64,000 nucleotides of DNA from Thermogemmatispora carboxidivorans (GTDB lineage: Bacteria; Chloroflexota; Ktedonobacteria; Ktedonobacterales; Ktedonobacteraceae): the NCBI RefSeq assembly GCF_000702505.1, contig NZ_JNIM01000001.1, positions 1,674,001 to 1,738,000 on the forward strand. Direction: 5' to 3'. A model generated the notes under the pieces. It saw nothing but the letters and a program-made list of their open reading frames with translations, had not been told where the DNA came from and did not search any database. Shown piece by piece: positions 54,251 through 63,269 of this stretch. Within the stretch, counting starts at the first letter, position 1; the number at the start of each line of letters is the position of its first letter. The position numbers were made by a program, and so were the translations under genes.

Positions 54251-56605
54251 TTGAATTTGAAGAGATTTGAGCATCAGCCTGTAGAGAGTCAGTCGGATCA
54301 GAGCGAGCTGCTAGCTGGAGCGGTTACTGAGCAGACGGCCTCGCTTGAGCAGGAGAGGAGTGTTGCTCAGGCTAGACACTGGCCTCCCGGACGGACTCTA
54401 CGCCATCGAAGGCCGTCCCGCAGCCAGGTTCTGGAGTGGGTGGCGTATGGGGTGGTGTTGGTGGTGGCGGCTGTGCTGCGCTTCTGGGACCTGGGAGTCC
54501 GTCCGTTGCACCACGATGAGAGTCTCCACGCCTACTTCTCCCTTCAGCTGTCGCTCAATATTTTGAGCTACCATTACGATCCGCTGTTGCATGGGCCATT
54601 TCAGTTTCATGCGATGGCGTTGGTCTACAAGCTGGCGCAGCTGGTGGGAGTGCCCGATCATGGGGTGAATACGACGACGGTCCGCTTGCTGGCGGCGACG
54701 CTGGGAACGGTGCTGGTAGGGCTGCCGTATCTGCTGAGGCGCTCGCTAGGGCGGGTGGCGGCCTGGCTGGCGACGGTACTGCTGGCGGTGTCGCCGAGCC
54801 TGGTGTACTACTCGCGGTTTGCGCGCGAGGATATCTACATGGCCTGCTTCACGCTGCTGCTGGTGGTGGGACTGGTGAGGTATGTGCAGGAGAGAAAGCT
54901 GGGCTGGCTGTTAGTAGGGGTGCTGGGTCTGGCGTTGTCGTATGCGACGAAGGAGGCGACGTTTTTGACCATCGCGGTGATGGGCAGTTATGGAGTGGGA
55001 GTGCTGATGTGGGAGCTGGGGAGTCGCTGGAAGCTGAGGGAGAGGGTCAAGGGAGAGCCGGGCTGGCTGCCGAGGACGTGGGCGCCGTTCCTGCTGCTCG
55101 CCTACGCCCTTGTCGGGGCTGTTCTGGCCAGATGGCTTCTGGGCTGGCTGCATAATCTTTCGCTCTATATTACTGCTCACCAGCAGGCTTCAGATGAATT
55201 TGTAGCTGTGCTGAAGGATGATACGGCGCTGGTGGTCCCCTGGCTGGGGGTGGCTTTGGGCCTGGTGGTGCTGGGGATCTTGCTGCGGGAGATCTTCCAG
55301 GGAGAGGCAGCAGTGAAGGCAGTCCGAGGGGGATGGCGTTTGCGGCTGGCGCAGTGGGTGGATGAGGAGAGGCAGCCGGTGCTGGCGACGCTGGTGAAGA
55401 TGCCCTGGACGCACTGGTTTTTTGCGCTCCTGCTCTTCTGGGCCATCTTCCTGGTCCTCTTTACGGTCCTCTTCACCAATGTGCGGGCCGGCATTGGCGA
55501 TGGCATCTGGGGAGGACTGTACTATTGGATCGAGCAGATTGCTGTCGCGCGAGGAGGGCAGCCGTGGTACTACTATCTGCTGCTGATCCCGCTCTATGAG
55601 CAGGTGGGGGTGATCTTTGGGATAGTGGGGCTGGTGCGTTGTGTGTTGAGGCCGACGCGGCTGCGGTTGTGGCTGGTGTACTGGTGTGTGGGGAACCTGG
55701 TATTGTATTCGTGGGCGGCGGAGAAGATGCCGTGGCTGACGATCCATATCACCTTGCCGTTGATGGTGCTGGCGGGGCTCGGTCTGGAGCCGGGGGTGAG
55801 CGTGGTGCTGAGCTGGCTGCAGGAGGGCTGGAGGCGCTGGCAGGTGGGGAGGGAGGCAGGAGGAGCACCCGAAGAGAGAGAGAGGGAGTGGAAGCCGAGG
55901 GAGGAGCTGGGGGGAAGGAAGCTGGGTTGGGGGCTGCTGACGGTGCTGGTGGGGTTCGTGTTGCTGGTGCCGACGGTGCACAATATGTACGAGGTGACAT
56001 ATGTTCACGAGGCGGATGCGCCGCATGAGATGCTGATTTATGTGCAGACGACGACGGATGTGGACAGGGTGATGGCCAAGATTGACGAGCTGGATCGCAA
56101 GCTGGATGGGGGGCGCCATCAGCTCGCCATCGGCGTCATGAACGATGCAATCTGGCCTTTTATCTGGTACCTGCGCGACTATCCCCATGCCTGCTATAAT
56201 TACCCTGCAGATTGCCCTAATCCCAGTAGCTACCCGGTCATTATTGCCGGCGGTGATAATCTCTATCTGGCTGAGACCCAGTATGCTGATACGGCCACGC
56301 ATACGGGTGACTATCTTTTCCATCAGTACCACATGCGCTCGTGGTGGGATGAAGGCTATAAACCGCCCCCATGTCTGCCGAGCAAGGCTAACAATAACTG
56401 TGCAGGACAGCAAACCTGGGGAGGAGTAGGGCCGCTACTGTGGCTCAGCTATGGAGACAATCCGCCGCCGGGGGCGCAATTCAATCCAGTACTGGCCGCT
56501 GAACGCATCTGGGCCTGGTGGTGGCAGCGTCAGCCCTTTGGGGCGACCGATGGTGCTTACGATATGGGCCTCTTTATTAAGAAGGGTTTGGGGGTTACTC
56601 CATAA
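54251..56605 (+). CDS. Agl23-type GT-C membrane protein, copy 1
   Basis: 784 aa, TIGR03663-type (flippase-activity-associated Agl23), multi-spanning. LRFWDLGVRPLHHDESLHAY (HHDES motif, near residue 90) and YHYDPLLHGPFQFHAMAL follow the GT-C pattern with His/Asp/Glu in the first outer loop. I start at TTG 54251: AGGAG is seven bases upstream and the frame then aligns with the TTG start of copy 2 (MNLK versus MDLK); the ATG at 54236 is an alternative. A ten-residue gap relative to copy 2 removes the LANWEHCFAFGDC segment. It shares long identical DNA blocks with copy 2. Confidence 0.88.
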   Translation: MNLKRFEHQPVESQSDQSELLAGAVTEQTASLEQERSVAQARHWPPGRTLRHRRPSRSQVLEWVAYGVVLVVAAVLRFWDLGVRPLHHDESLHAYFSLQLSLNILSYHYDPLLHGPFQFHAMALVYKLAQLVGVPDHGVNTTTVRLLAATLGTVLVGLPYLLRRSLGRVAAWLATVLLAVSPSLVYYSRFAREDIYMACFTLLLVVGLVRYVQERKLGWLLVGVLGLALSYATKEATFLTIAVMGSYGVGVLMWELGSRWKLRERVKGEPGWLPRTWAPFLLLAYALVGAVLARWLLGWLHNLSLYITAHQQASDEFVAVLKDDTALVVPWLGVALGLVVLGILLREIFQGEAAVKAVRGGWRLRLAQWVDEERQPVLATLVKMPWTHWFFALLLFWAIFLVLFTVLFTNVRAGIGDGIWGGLYYWIEQIAVARGGQPWYYYLLLIPLYEQVGVIFGIVGLVRCVLRPTRLRLWLVYWCVGNLVLYSWAAEKMPWLTIHITLPLMVLAGLGLEPGVSVVLSWLQEGWRRWQVGREAGGAPEEREREWKPREELGGRKLGWGLLTVLVGFVLLVPTVHNMYEVTYVHEADAPHEMLIYVQTTTDVDRVMAKIDELDRKLDGGRHQLAIGVMNDAIWPFIWYLRDYPHACYNYPADCPNPSSYPVIIAGGDNLYLAETQYADTATHTGDYLFHQYHMRSWWDEGYKPPPCLPSKANNNCAGQQTWGGVGPLLWLSYGDNPPPGAQFNPVLAAERIWAWWWQRQPFGATDGAYDMGLFIKKGLGVTP

Positions 56606-56716
56606 GTGGCTATCACCCAGCAAGGGCCTTGAGTAGCGGGAGACAACGAGGCCTGACGCGGGAAAGGCTGAAATAGGCAGTACTAACTTTGACTCTACGC
56701 TGGAAGGAGACCTCAC

Positions 56717-59137
56717 TTGGACTTGAAAGGAGAGCATGCGCGATCTCCTGCAGAGGAATACGCTGAGGCAACGTTATCTGAGCCTCAGCAGGTGCCCGTT
56801 GAGACTCAAGAGCAGGAGAATACGCCTGTGAGCACGCAAGAAGCTGTGCAGCCTGTCGAAGCAGGTCAGGATGACCAGCCTCTCTCTCAGGCTCATGGTG
56901 GTGCTGGCCGGGCAAAAGCCGTTAGCCGTGGGCAGATCCTGGAATGGGTAGCCTATGGGGTGGTGTTGGTGGTGGCGGCTGTGCTGCGCTTCTGGGACCT
57001 GGGAGTCCGTCCGTTGCACCACGATGAGAGTCTCCACGCCTACTTCTCCCTTCAGCTGATGAATCAGCTCGCGAACTGGGAGCATTGTTTCGCCTTCGGT
57101 GATTGCTACCACTACGATCCGCTGTTGCATGGGCCATTTCAGTTTCATGCGATGGCGTTGGTCTACAAGCTGGCGCAGCTGGTGGGAGTGCCCGATCATG
57201 GGGTGAATACGACGACGGTCCGCTTGCTGGCGGCGACGCTGGGAACGGTGCTGGTAGGGCTGCCGTATCTGCTGAGGCGCTCGCTAGGGCGGGTGGCGGC
57301 CTGGCTGGCGACGGTGCTGCTGGCGGTGTCGCCGAGCCTGGTGTACTACTCGCGGTTTGCGCGCGAGGATATCTACATGGCCTGCTTCACGCTGCTGCTG
57401 GTGGTGGGACTGGTGAGGTATGTGCAGGAGAGAAAGCTGGGCTGGCTGTTAGTAGGGGTGCTGGGTCTGGCGTTGTCGTATGCGACGAAGGAGGCGACGT
57501 TTTTGACCATCGCGGTGATGGGCAGTTATGGAGTGGGGATGCTGATGTGGGAGCTGGGGAGTCGCTGGAAGCTGAGGGAGAGGGTCAAGGGAGAGCCGGG
57601 CTGGCTGCCGAGGACGTGGGCGCCGTTCCTGCTGCTCGCCTACGCCCTTGTCGGTGGAGGGATGGCGCTCCTGCTCTTCCGCTGGCTGCATAATCTCTCG
57701 ATCTACATTACAGCCCATCAACAGGTATCCGACGCCTTCGTGGCAGCGTTGAAGGATCGCACCGTGCAGGCGATTCCCTGGCTGGGCATCGCTTTGGGCC
57801 TGGTGGTGCTGGGGATCTTGCTGCGGGAGATCTTCCAGGGAGAGGCGGCAGTGGAGGCAGCTCGTCAACGGCAGCGGCGTGGTCTCGCGCGCTGGGTAGA
57901 TGAGGAGAGGCAGCCGGTGCTGGCGACGCTGGTGAAGATGCCCTGGACGCACTGGTTTTTTGCGCTCCTGCTCTTCTGGGCCATCTTCCTGGTCCTCTTT
58001 ACGGTCCTCTTCACCAATATCAGGGGCGGCATTGGCGATGGCATCTGGGCTGGTATCTACTACTGGCTTGAGCAACAGCAGGTCGCGCGAGGAGGGCAGC
58101 CGTGGTACTACTATCTGCTGCTGATCCCGCTCTATGAGCAGGTGGGGGTGATCTTTGGGATAGTGGGGCTGGTGCGTTGTGTGTTGAGGCCGACGCGGCT
58201 GCGGTTGTGGCTGGTGTACTGGTGTGTGGGGAACCTGGTATTGTATTCGTGGGCGGCGGAGAAGATGCCGTGGCTGACGATCCATATCACCTTGCCGTTG
58301 ATGGTGCTGGCGGGGCTCGGTCTGGAGCCGGGGGTGAGCGTGGTGCTGAGCTGGCTGCAGGAGGGCTGGAGGCGCTGGCAGGTGGGGAGGGAGGCAGGAG
58401 GAGCACCCGAAGAGAGAGAGAGGGAGTGGAAGCCGAGGGAGGAGCTGGGGGGAAGGAAGCTGGGTTGGGGGCTGCTGACGGTGCTGGTGGGGTTCGTGTT
58501 GCTGGTGCCGACGGTGCACAATATGTACGAGGTGACATATGTTCACGAGGCGGATGCGCCGCATGAGATGCTGATTTATGTGCAGACGACGACGGATGTG
58601 GACAGGGTGATGGCCAAGATTGACGAGCTGGATCGCAAGCTGGATGGGGGGCGCCATCAGCTCGCCATCGGACTCACCGATGATGCGACCTGGCCGCTGA
58701 TCTGGTACCTGCGTGACTATCCCAACGTCTGCCTGGAGTATCCCAATGGCTGCCCGGCCACAGCTAAAAACATTCCCGTGATCATTGCGGGGGGCGATAG
58801 TATCGCCAACGGCTTCCCACAGCAATACGCTGGTCCCAGTGGCGATTATCTCTATCATCAGTACCAGATGCGCTCGTGGTGGGATCAAGGTTACATGCCG
58901 CCCCCCTGCATTCCCAGCGCGAAGCAGCAATGTGGGCCGCCAGCTCCCTATGTTGGAGTAGGGCCGCTACTGTGGCTCAGCTATGGAGACAATCCGCCGC
59001 CGGGGGCGCAATTCAATCCAGTACTGGCCGCTGAACGCATCTGGGCCTGGTGGTGGCAGCGTCAGCCCATAGGGGAGGGCGCTGGCTCTTATCCGATGGC
59101 GCTTCTCATTCGTAAAGACCTGGGGGTCGCACCCTGA
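56717..59137 (+). CDS. Agl23-type GT-C membrane protein, copy 2
   Basis: 806 aa. Same architecture as copy 1: about eleven membrane segments, HHDES motif in the first outer loop, and a C-terminal soluble part ending WWWQRQP. TTG start 56717 has AAGGAG seven bases upstream. The N-terminal 60 residues and the segments around 310-345 and 680-760 differ from copy 1, whereas the block 58082-58671 is identical to 55544-56133 in DNA. Product probably acts on the same type of glycan with a changed substrate site. Confidence 0.9.
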   Translation: MDLKGEHARSPAEEYAEATLSEPQQVPVETQEQENTPVSTQEAVQPVEAGQDDQPLSQAHGGAGRAKAVSRGQILEWVAYGVVLVVAAVLRFWDLGVRPLHHDESLHAYFSLQLMNQLANWEHCFAFGDCYHYDPLLHGPFQFHAMALVYKLAQLVGVPDHGVNTTTVRLLAATLGTVLVGLPYLLRRSLGRVAAWLATVLLAVSPSLVYYSRFAREDIYMACFTLLLVVGLVRYVQERKLGWLLVGVLGLALSYATKEATFLTIAVMGSYGVGMLMWELGSRWKLRERVKGEPGWLPRTWAPFLLLAYALVGGGMALLLFRWLHNLSIYITAHQQVSDAFVAALKDRTVQAIPWLGIALGLVVLGILLREIFQGEAAVEAARQRQRRGLARWVDEERQPVLATLVKMPWTHWFFALLLFWAIFLVLFTVLFTNIRGGIGDGIWAGIYYWLEQQQVARGGQPWYYYLLLIPLYEQVGVIFGIVGLVRCVLRPTRLRLWLVYWCVGNLVLYSWAAEKMPWLTIHITLPLMVLAGLGLEPGVSVVLSWLQEGWRRWQVGREAGGAPEEREREWKPREELGGRKLGWGLLTVLVGFVLLVPTVHNMYEVTYVHEADAPHEMLIYVQTTTDVDRVMAKIDELDRKLDGGRHQLAIGLTDDATWPLIWYLRDYPNVCLEYPNGCPATAKNIPVIIAGGDSIANGFPQQYAGPSGDYLYHQYQMRSWWDQGYMPPPCIPSAKQQCGPPAPYVGVGPLLWLSYGDNPPPGAQFNPVLAAERIWAWWWQRQPIGEGAGSYPMALLIRKDLGVAP

Positions 59138-59179
59138 GCTGGCCCAAGTCCTGAGAATGAAGACAGACAACCCTCACTC

Positions 59180-59203
59180 CTGGCGGAGCACGTGCTCCGC
59201 CAG
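59180..59203. terminator. 24-bp perfect palindrome between convergent genes
   Basis: CTGGCGGAGCAC and GTGCTCCGCCAG are directly adjacent, forming a perfect 24-base palindrome 42 bases after the Agl23 copy 2 stop and 70 bases beyond the fixA stop. No U-tract. Confidence 0.5.
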
Positions 59204-59273
59204 AACAGGGGGGTGATTCTGGTCACAGCTTGCTCGCTCTCTGCTCTAGATGAACAGGCAGTAGACAGCTTCT

Positions 59274-60155
59274 TCAGACAAAGCCTCGTTCCTTCAGAAA
59301 GCGCACCAATTCATGGGCCAGCTCTTCTGGCGGCCCCTCGAGCAGACGAGTCTGCCGTCGGGACGTGCCACCCGAGACAATCTCGCCAATGCGCTCAAAA
59401 GGACTTAACTGACTATCGGGAATAGCCAGGCGATGTGGACGCGGACGCGGTATACGCACCTCAATGATCGTTGCCTCCTCGGCCTCTACATCAGGGGCAA
59501 ACTGAGGCAGACTCAGCGGGTCGCACACAGCGATCGTAGCCTGCAATGCCGCCAGATGCGCAGGCAACGAGGGATAGCGTGGCTCGTTAAGCGTCTCATG
59601 AACCGTCAGCAACAGGGGGGGCCTGGTCAGCAGCCGCTCGCGATAGCCACGTTCGAGACGGCGAGTGACTCGTAGAAGGAGCTGGCCTGAAGGGTCTGGC
59701 AGTGCTTCCAGCCCGATCACACCTGTAATTTGGGGCAAACCCAGGTAGGCGGCCAGCGCTGGCCCCACTGTTCCAGAGGCCCAGTCGCTGCTCTGTTCCC
59801 CGCAGAAGATCAGGTCAGGCAAGGAAGAAGAGTCAGCGTGCAAGCGGGCTGCCAGGGCGGCTGCAATCGTCAACGGGCCCCAATCGACGGCGCTCGGGTG
59901 CCAGAGGCGTTCGACGGTATCGGCCCCCATCGCTAAAGCGACGCGCAGCACCTCATCGCTCTCGTCTGGTCCCAGCGTGAGCGCGAAAAGCGAGCCGCCT
60001 CGTTGCTCTTTCAAACGCAGAGCTGCCTCCAGCGCACAAGCATCAGCGGCATTCAACGTCTGAACGAAGCGCTCCCTATCCACCTCGCCGCTGACGGGAT
60101 CAACATAGACAGAACTACAGTCAGGAGCCTGCTTCAAGCAGACAGCGATGCGCAT
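59274..60155 (-). CDS. fixA: Electron transfer flavoprotein beta subunit FixA
   Basis: 293 aa EtfB/FixA. Binds AMP or a second FAD and, with FixB, takes electrons from NADH or an acyl-CoA dehydrogenase. Start MRIAVCLKQAPD with AAAGGAGAGG upstream; the longer frame to 60260 is not supported. ETF signature: VRF-type loop replaced by LNAADACALEAALRLKE (about 34-50), and FCGEQSSDWASGTVGPALAAYLG (about 117-139). Lies last in fixB-QOR-fixC-fixX-fixA on the minus strand, 56 bases after fixX. Confidence 0.92.
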   Translation of the reverse strand: MRIAVCLKQAPDCSSVYVDPVSGEVDRERFVQTLNAADACALEAALRLKEQRGGSLFALTLGPDESDEVLRVALAMGADTVERLWHPSAVDWGPLTIAAALAARLHADSSSLPDLIFCGEQSSDWASGTVGPALAAYLGLPQITGVIGLEALPDPSGQLLLRVTRRLERGYRERLLTRPPLLLTVHETLNEPRYPSLPAHLAALQATIAVCDPLSLPQFAPDVEAEEATIIEVRIPRPRPHRLAIPDSQLSPFERIGEIVSGGTSRRQTRLLEGPPEELAHELVRFLKERGFV

Positions 60156-60211
60156 GGCCTCTCCTTTATTTGTGACCCTTTCCGCCGAAAAAGCCTGAAC
60201 CAGAGAGCCTC

Positions 60212-60514
60212 TTATGAGGCGCGAAAACTCACGCCCCAGCCTCCGCGGGGATAATCCCACTCGATAGCTTTACGTTCGCAGGCCACATAGCATGTCCCAC
60301 ACTCCAGGCAATGCTCGTAGGAAAAATGCATCTCACCCCCAAGAATCTCGAACAGCCCAGCCGGACAGACATAAACACAGGGAGTCAGATCACAGCCCCG
60401 GCAGGCCTCCGTATGAACGCGAATGTGTGGCCGCTTATCGACCTTGAAACGCACCAGTTCCAGCCGCTCTTCGATAGGCTGTGTCGCCACTGGCTCAGAT
60501 GCTAGCTCTTGCAT
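60212..60514 (-). CDS. fixX: Ferredoxin-like protein FixX
   Basis: 100 aa with two cysteine clusters: CRGCDLTPCVYVCP (about 39-52) and CLECGTCYVAC (about 69-79), of the ferredoxin type. FixX carries electrons between FixABC and a final acceptor. I start at ATG 60514; a GTG at 60535 would put the Shine-Dalgarno over the start codon. Followed directly by fixA; preceded by fixC with a 77-base gap. Confidence 0.92.
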   Translation of the reverse strand: MQELASEPVATQPIEERLELVRFKVDKRPHIRVHTEACRGCDLTPCVYVCPAGLFEILGGEMHFSYEHCLECGTCYVACERKAIEWDYPRGGWGVSFRAS

Positions 60515-60591
60515 AGTTGCATCTACTCCATGCACTCCTCAAGCGCACTCGCAAAAAAAGCAGGACGGGCAAAGCGCACCTGACTGCTCGC

Positions 60592-61902
60592 TCAAAAGAA
60601 GAGCGCGCGGCCTGCCTGCCACCCATCGCGCAGGAGCGTCCACAGAGAGACCTTGCTGCGCAGCGTTGTCAGAATCGTGGACCCCAGCTTCTTGCGCGGC
60701 CTGCCCTCCGAGCGAAAGACCTGTTCAGCTGCCTGACATAGTAATTCAGGATAAATATTCTGCAAGCGTTCGTTATTGACAAAGGCGGGAGTCAGGCGAA
60801 AGCGTTGCAGATCCTGCAACACAAAAGACTGCTCCAGGCGTTTCCGATAGCCTGCAAGAGTCGCTGCAGAAAAGTCGCCCTTCTGGTGAGCCTCCAGGGC
60901 CGTTTCTGCGGCGGCCAGGCCGGAAGCCACAGCGAAATTCATACCTTCCAGAAAGATGCCGGCGGCAAAGACCAAAGCTGCGGCATCGCCAGCCACCAGC
61001 AGGCCGGCACGTGCCAGGCGAGGGACAAGCTGCCAGCCTCCTTCGGGAATCATATGGGCCGAGTACTCCAGTGTTAAGCCATCGCGCACCAGAGGGGCGA
61101 CTGCTGGATGCTGCTTGAAGCGATCGAGCAGCTCATAGGGTCTGATCCGCTGTTGGGCCAGAGAGGCGATCTGGACGATGATCCCGAGCGAGAGCGTTTC
61201 ACGATTGGTATAGAGAAAGGCCCCGCCTTTGATGGGGCCTGTGGCCTCGCCCACGTACTCGCTGGCCATTCCCTCATCGCCCGTCAGATGAAAACGCTCC
61301 TCGATGGTCCGTGTTCCCAGACGGAGCACCTCCTTAACGCCCAGGCTCATCTCTTCAGCGGAGAACTCCCGTTGCAAGCCAGCTTTTTTGGCCAGGAAGG
61401 AATTGGCGCCGTCAGCTGCAATGACCACAGGAGCATAGAGGGCACCGTTGTCGCGTCGGCATTGAACCCCGATGACGCGCGCTCCCTCGTAGAGCAAATC
61501 ATCGACCACTGTCGAAGTAATGAGCAGCGCGCCAGCCTCGACAGCCTTGCCGGCCAACCAGCGGTCAAACTTGGGGCGCAGGACTGTCACCCCATTGTAA
61601 GGGGGAAGCGCGAAATGACGAGTGTGGAAGTCGAGCGAAAAGGCGGATTCCTTCCCCAGGAAAGTCAAGACTCGGCGCGTGATATAGCGCTCGAAAGGAG
61701 CCTCATCCCAGAAAGAGGGGAGTAGTTCGGCCAGCAGGCCAGGCGCATAGAAGACTGCCCCAGAGACATTCTTAGCGCCGGGATACTCGCCACGCTCGAT
61801 CAGGGCCACGCGCAAACCGGCGCGTGCCAGCACCAGCGCTGCACTGCTGCCCGCCGGCCCGGCCCCTACAACAATCGCATCAAACTGCTGCTGCGCATGC
61901 AT
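60592..61902 (-). CDS. fixC: Electron transfer flavoprotein-quinone oxidoreductase FixC
   Basis: 436 aa flavoprotein of the GGR/FixC family. FAD motif VVGAGPAGSSAALVLA (about 11-26), GD motif AGLLVAGDAAALVFAAGIFLEG (about 291-312), and SLDFHTRHF in the middle region. Passes electrons from the FixAB flavins to quinone. No 4Fe-4S motif of its own; FixX supplies it. It ends with KVSLWTLLRDGW. It lies 77 bases before fixX. The Shine-Dalgarno at ATG 61902 is weak (GAGACGAAG). Confidence 0.93.
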   Translation of the reverse strand: MHAQQQFDAIVVGAGPAGSSAALVLARAGLRVALIERGEYPGAKNVSGAVFYAPGLLAELLPSFWDEAPFERYITRRVLTFLGKESAFSLDFHTRHFALPPYNGVTVLRPKFDRWLAGKAVEAGALLITSTVVDDLLYEGARVIGVQCRRDNGALYAPVVIAADGANSFLAKKAGLQREFSAEEMSLGVKEVLRLGTRTIEERFHLTGDEGMASEYVGEATGPIKGGAFLYTNRETLSLGIIVQIASLAQQRIRPYELLDRFKQHPAVAPLVRDGLTLEYSAHMIPEGGWQLVPRLARAGLLVAGDAAALVFAAGIFLEGMNFAVASGLAAAETALEAHQKGDFSAATLAGYRKRLEQSFVLQDLQRFRLTPAFVNNERLQNIYPELLCQAAEQVFRSEGRPRKKLGSTILTTLRSKVSLWTLLRDGWQAGRALFF

Positions 61903-62081
61903 CGCTTCGTCTCAGCTTTCGTTGTCACACTGTACTGCTGTACTGCCTGTACCGCTGCTTCGCGATCAGCGTGTGCCAGCCTGGCCGGGCGGGTCTGGCA
62001 TCAGAGCGTGCTCCTCTGCCGCCTTCGCTGCCGATAGCCACAATGCTAGCCGCTGTCCCAAAGGCTCTGAGCTGAGATCCT

Positions 62082-62119
62082 GGAGGGAGGGCCGATCTGG
62101 TCCAGACCGGCTTCCCTCC
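62082..62119 (-). terminator. Strong hairpin after the quinone oxidoreductase gene
   Basis: GGAGGGAGGGCCGATCTGG and CCAGACCGGCTTCCCTCC pair almost completely around one T. It is 30 bases after the stop of the gene at 62149-63096. It has no U-tract on the minus strand (TTTTTC follows on the plus strand). It may shorten transcripts between this gene and fixC. Confidence 0.5.
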
Positions 62120-62148
62120 GCGCCTTTTTCCCGGCTACGGATAACAGC

Positions 62149-63096
62149 TCAGGCATGCAGAAGGACAATCTTGCCTGTGACCTCGCCTGTTGCCAACAAC
62201 CGATGGGCTTCGGCCACCTCGGTGATCGGCATGACACGCGCTATGATCGGTGAGACTGCCTTCTCTGCAATCAGTTGCAGAATGCGCTGCTCATTGGCAG
62301 GAGAGGTGCGCAAAGTGCCGCCGCCAATGACCTTCACTCGCTTGAGGCGCCAGGACTGCGTGTCAACGGTCGAGTGCTGGCCGCCCAGGTTACCGATGAG
62401 CACGACACGCCCATCGTTCACACAGGCATCGATGCTGTCCTGTAGAGTAGTACCGACTAATTCAATGACCAGGTTGACGCCGTGGGCGTTGCGCACAACT
62501 TGACCGACCTTTTCCTCACGATAGTTGACAATCATGTCGGCCCCAAGGCGGCGCAGCGTCTCAGACTTCTCCGTGTTACTGGCTGTCGTGGTGACCCAGG
62601 CGCCAACGTGCCTGGCAAACTGGATGGCCCAGGTTCCAACTCCACTGGCGCCCGCCCAGACGAGCACGCGCTCACCTGCCTTGAGATTGCCCAGATCAAA
62701 CAGCGCAGCCCAGGCCGTCGAAGCTGCCAGACCAGCCGCTGCCGCCTGCTCGAAAGAAACATTATCGGGAATACGTACCAGGTGAGAGGCAGGCACCGCG
62801 ATCCGGCTGGCATAACCGCCCCCACCACGTGCCTCCGGCGCCCGCGTGGTGAGCACGCGCTCGCCTGCCTTGAAGCCATTGCTCTCCTCAACCACGACAC
62901 CCGCCGCCTCTAGACCTGGCGTGTAAGGCAAGCCAGGCACCGGCCTGCTGCCAGCCCGCTGAAAGAGATCCAGACGATTGACGGTCGTCACTTTTACGTC
63001 AACGAGCACTTCGTCTGCTGCGGGAACAGGCTCCGGGACCTCGCGCAGTTCCAAAACTTCGGGCCCGCCGTAACGAGCAAACTGCACAGCTTTCAT
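62149..63096 (-). CDS. Zinc-less quinone oxidoreductase / MDR family dehydrogenase
   Basis: 315 aa medium-chain dehydrogenase/reductase. The Rossmann GASGVGTWAIQFARHVGA motif is at about 155-172; the start MKAVQFARYGGPEVLELREVP is the quinone-oxidoreductase type. I see no structural-zinc cysteine cluster, so it should be NADPH-dependent quinone reductase-like; the electron acceptor is not known. It lies between fixB and fixC on the same strand. Start at 63096; the Shine-Dalgarno AGGAG is 14 bases upstream, a little far. The longer frame to 63213 adds no conserved sequence. Confidence 0.85.
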   Translation of the reverse strand: MKAVQFARYGGPEVLELREVPEPVPAADEVLVDVKVTTVNRLDLFQRAGSRPVPGLPYTPGLEAAGVVVEESNGFKAGERVLTTRAPEARGGGGYASRIAVPASHLVRIPDNVSFEQAAAAGLAASTAWAALFDLGNLKAGERVLVWAGASGVGTWAIQFARHVGAWVTTTASNTEKSETLRRLGADMIVNYREEKVGQVVRNAHGVNLVIELVGTTLQDSIDACVNDGRVVLIGNLGGQHSTVDTQSWRLKRVKVIGGGTLRTSPANEQRILQLIAEKAVSPIIARVMPITEVAEAHRLLATGEVTGKIVLLHA

Positions 63097-63269
63097 GGCG
63101 ATGTCTTTTGCTCCTCGCTTCTCATGAATTGTCAGGATGTGTTGCTCCTGGCTTGATATATTGTATCCATTCCGTCTGGCGGCTGGCAAAGCCAGGAAGA
63201 AGACTATTGCCATCGATCAAGCAGCCAGCCCAATCGCCATAGATCCAAGTAGCAGGACGGAGGAAGCGC

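Noticed and set aside
55190..56413. Long open frame antisense to Agl23 copy 1 (407 codons), and a similar one (493 codons) at 57449-58930
   Set aside because: Caused by codon composition of the sense gene; Pro/His/Arg-rich without domains, and repeated because the sense genes are duplicated.
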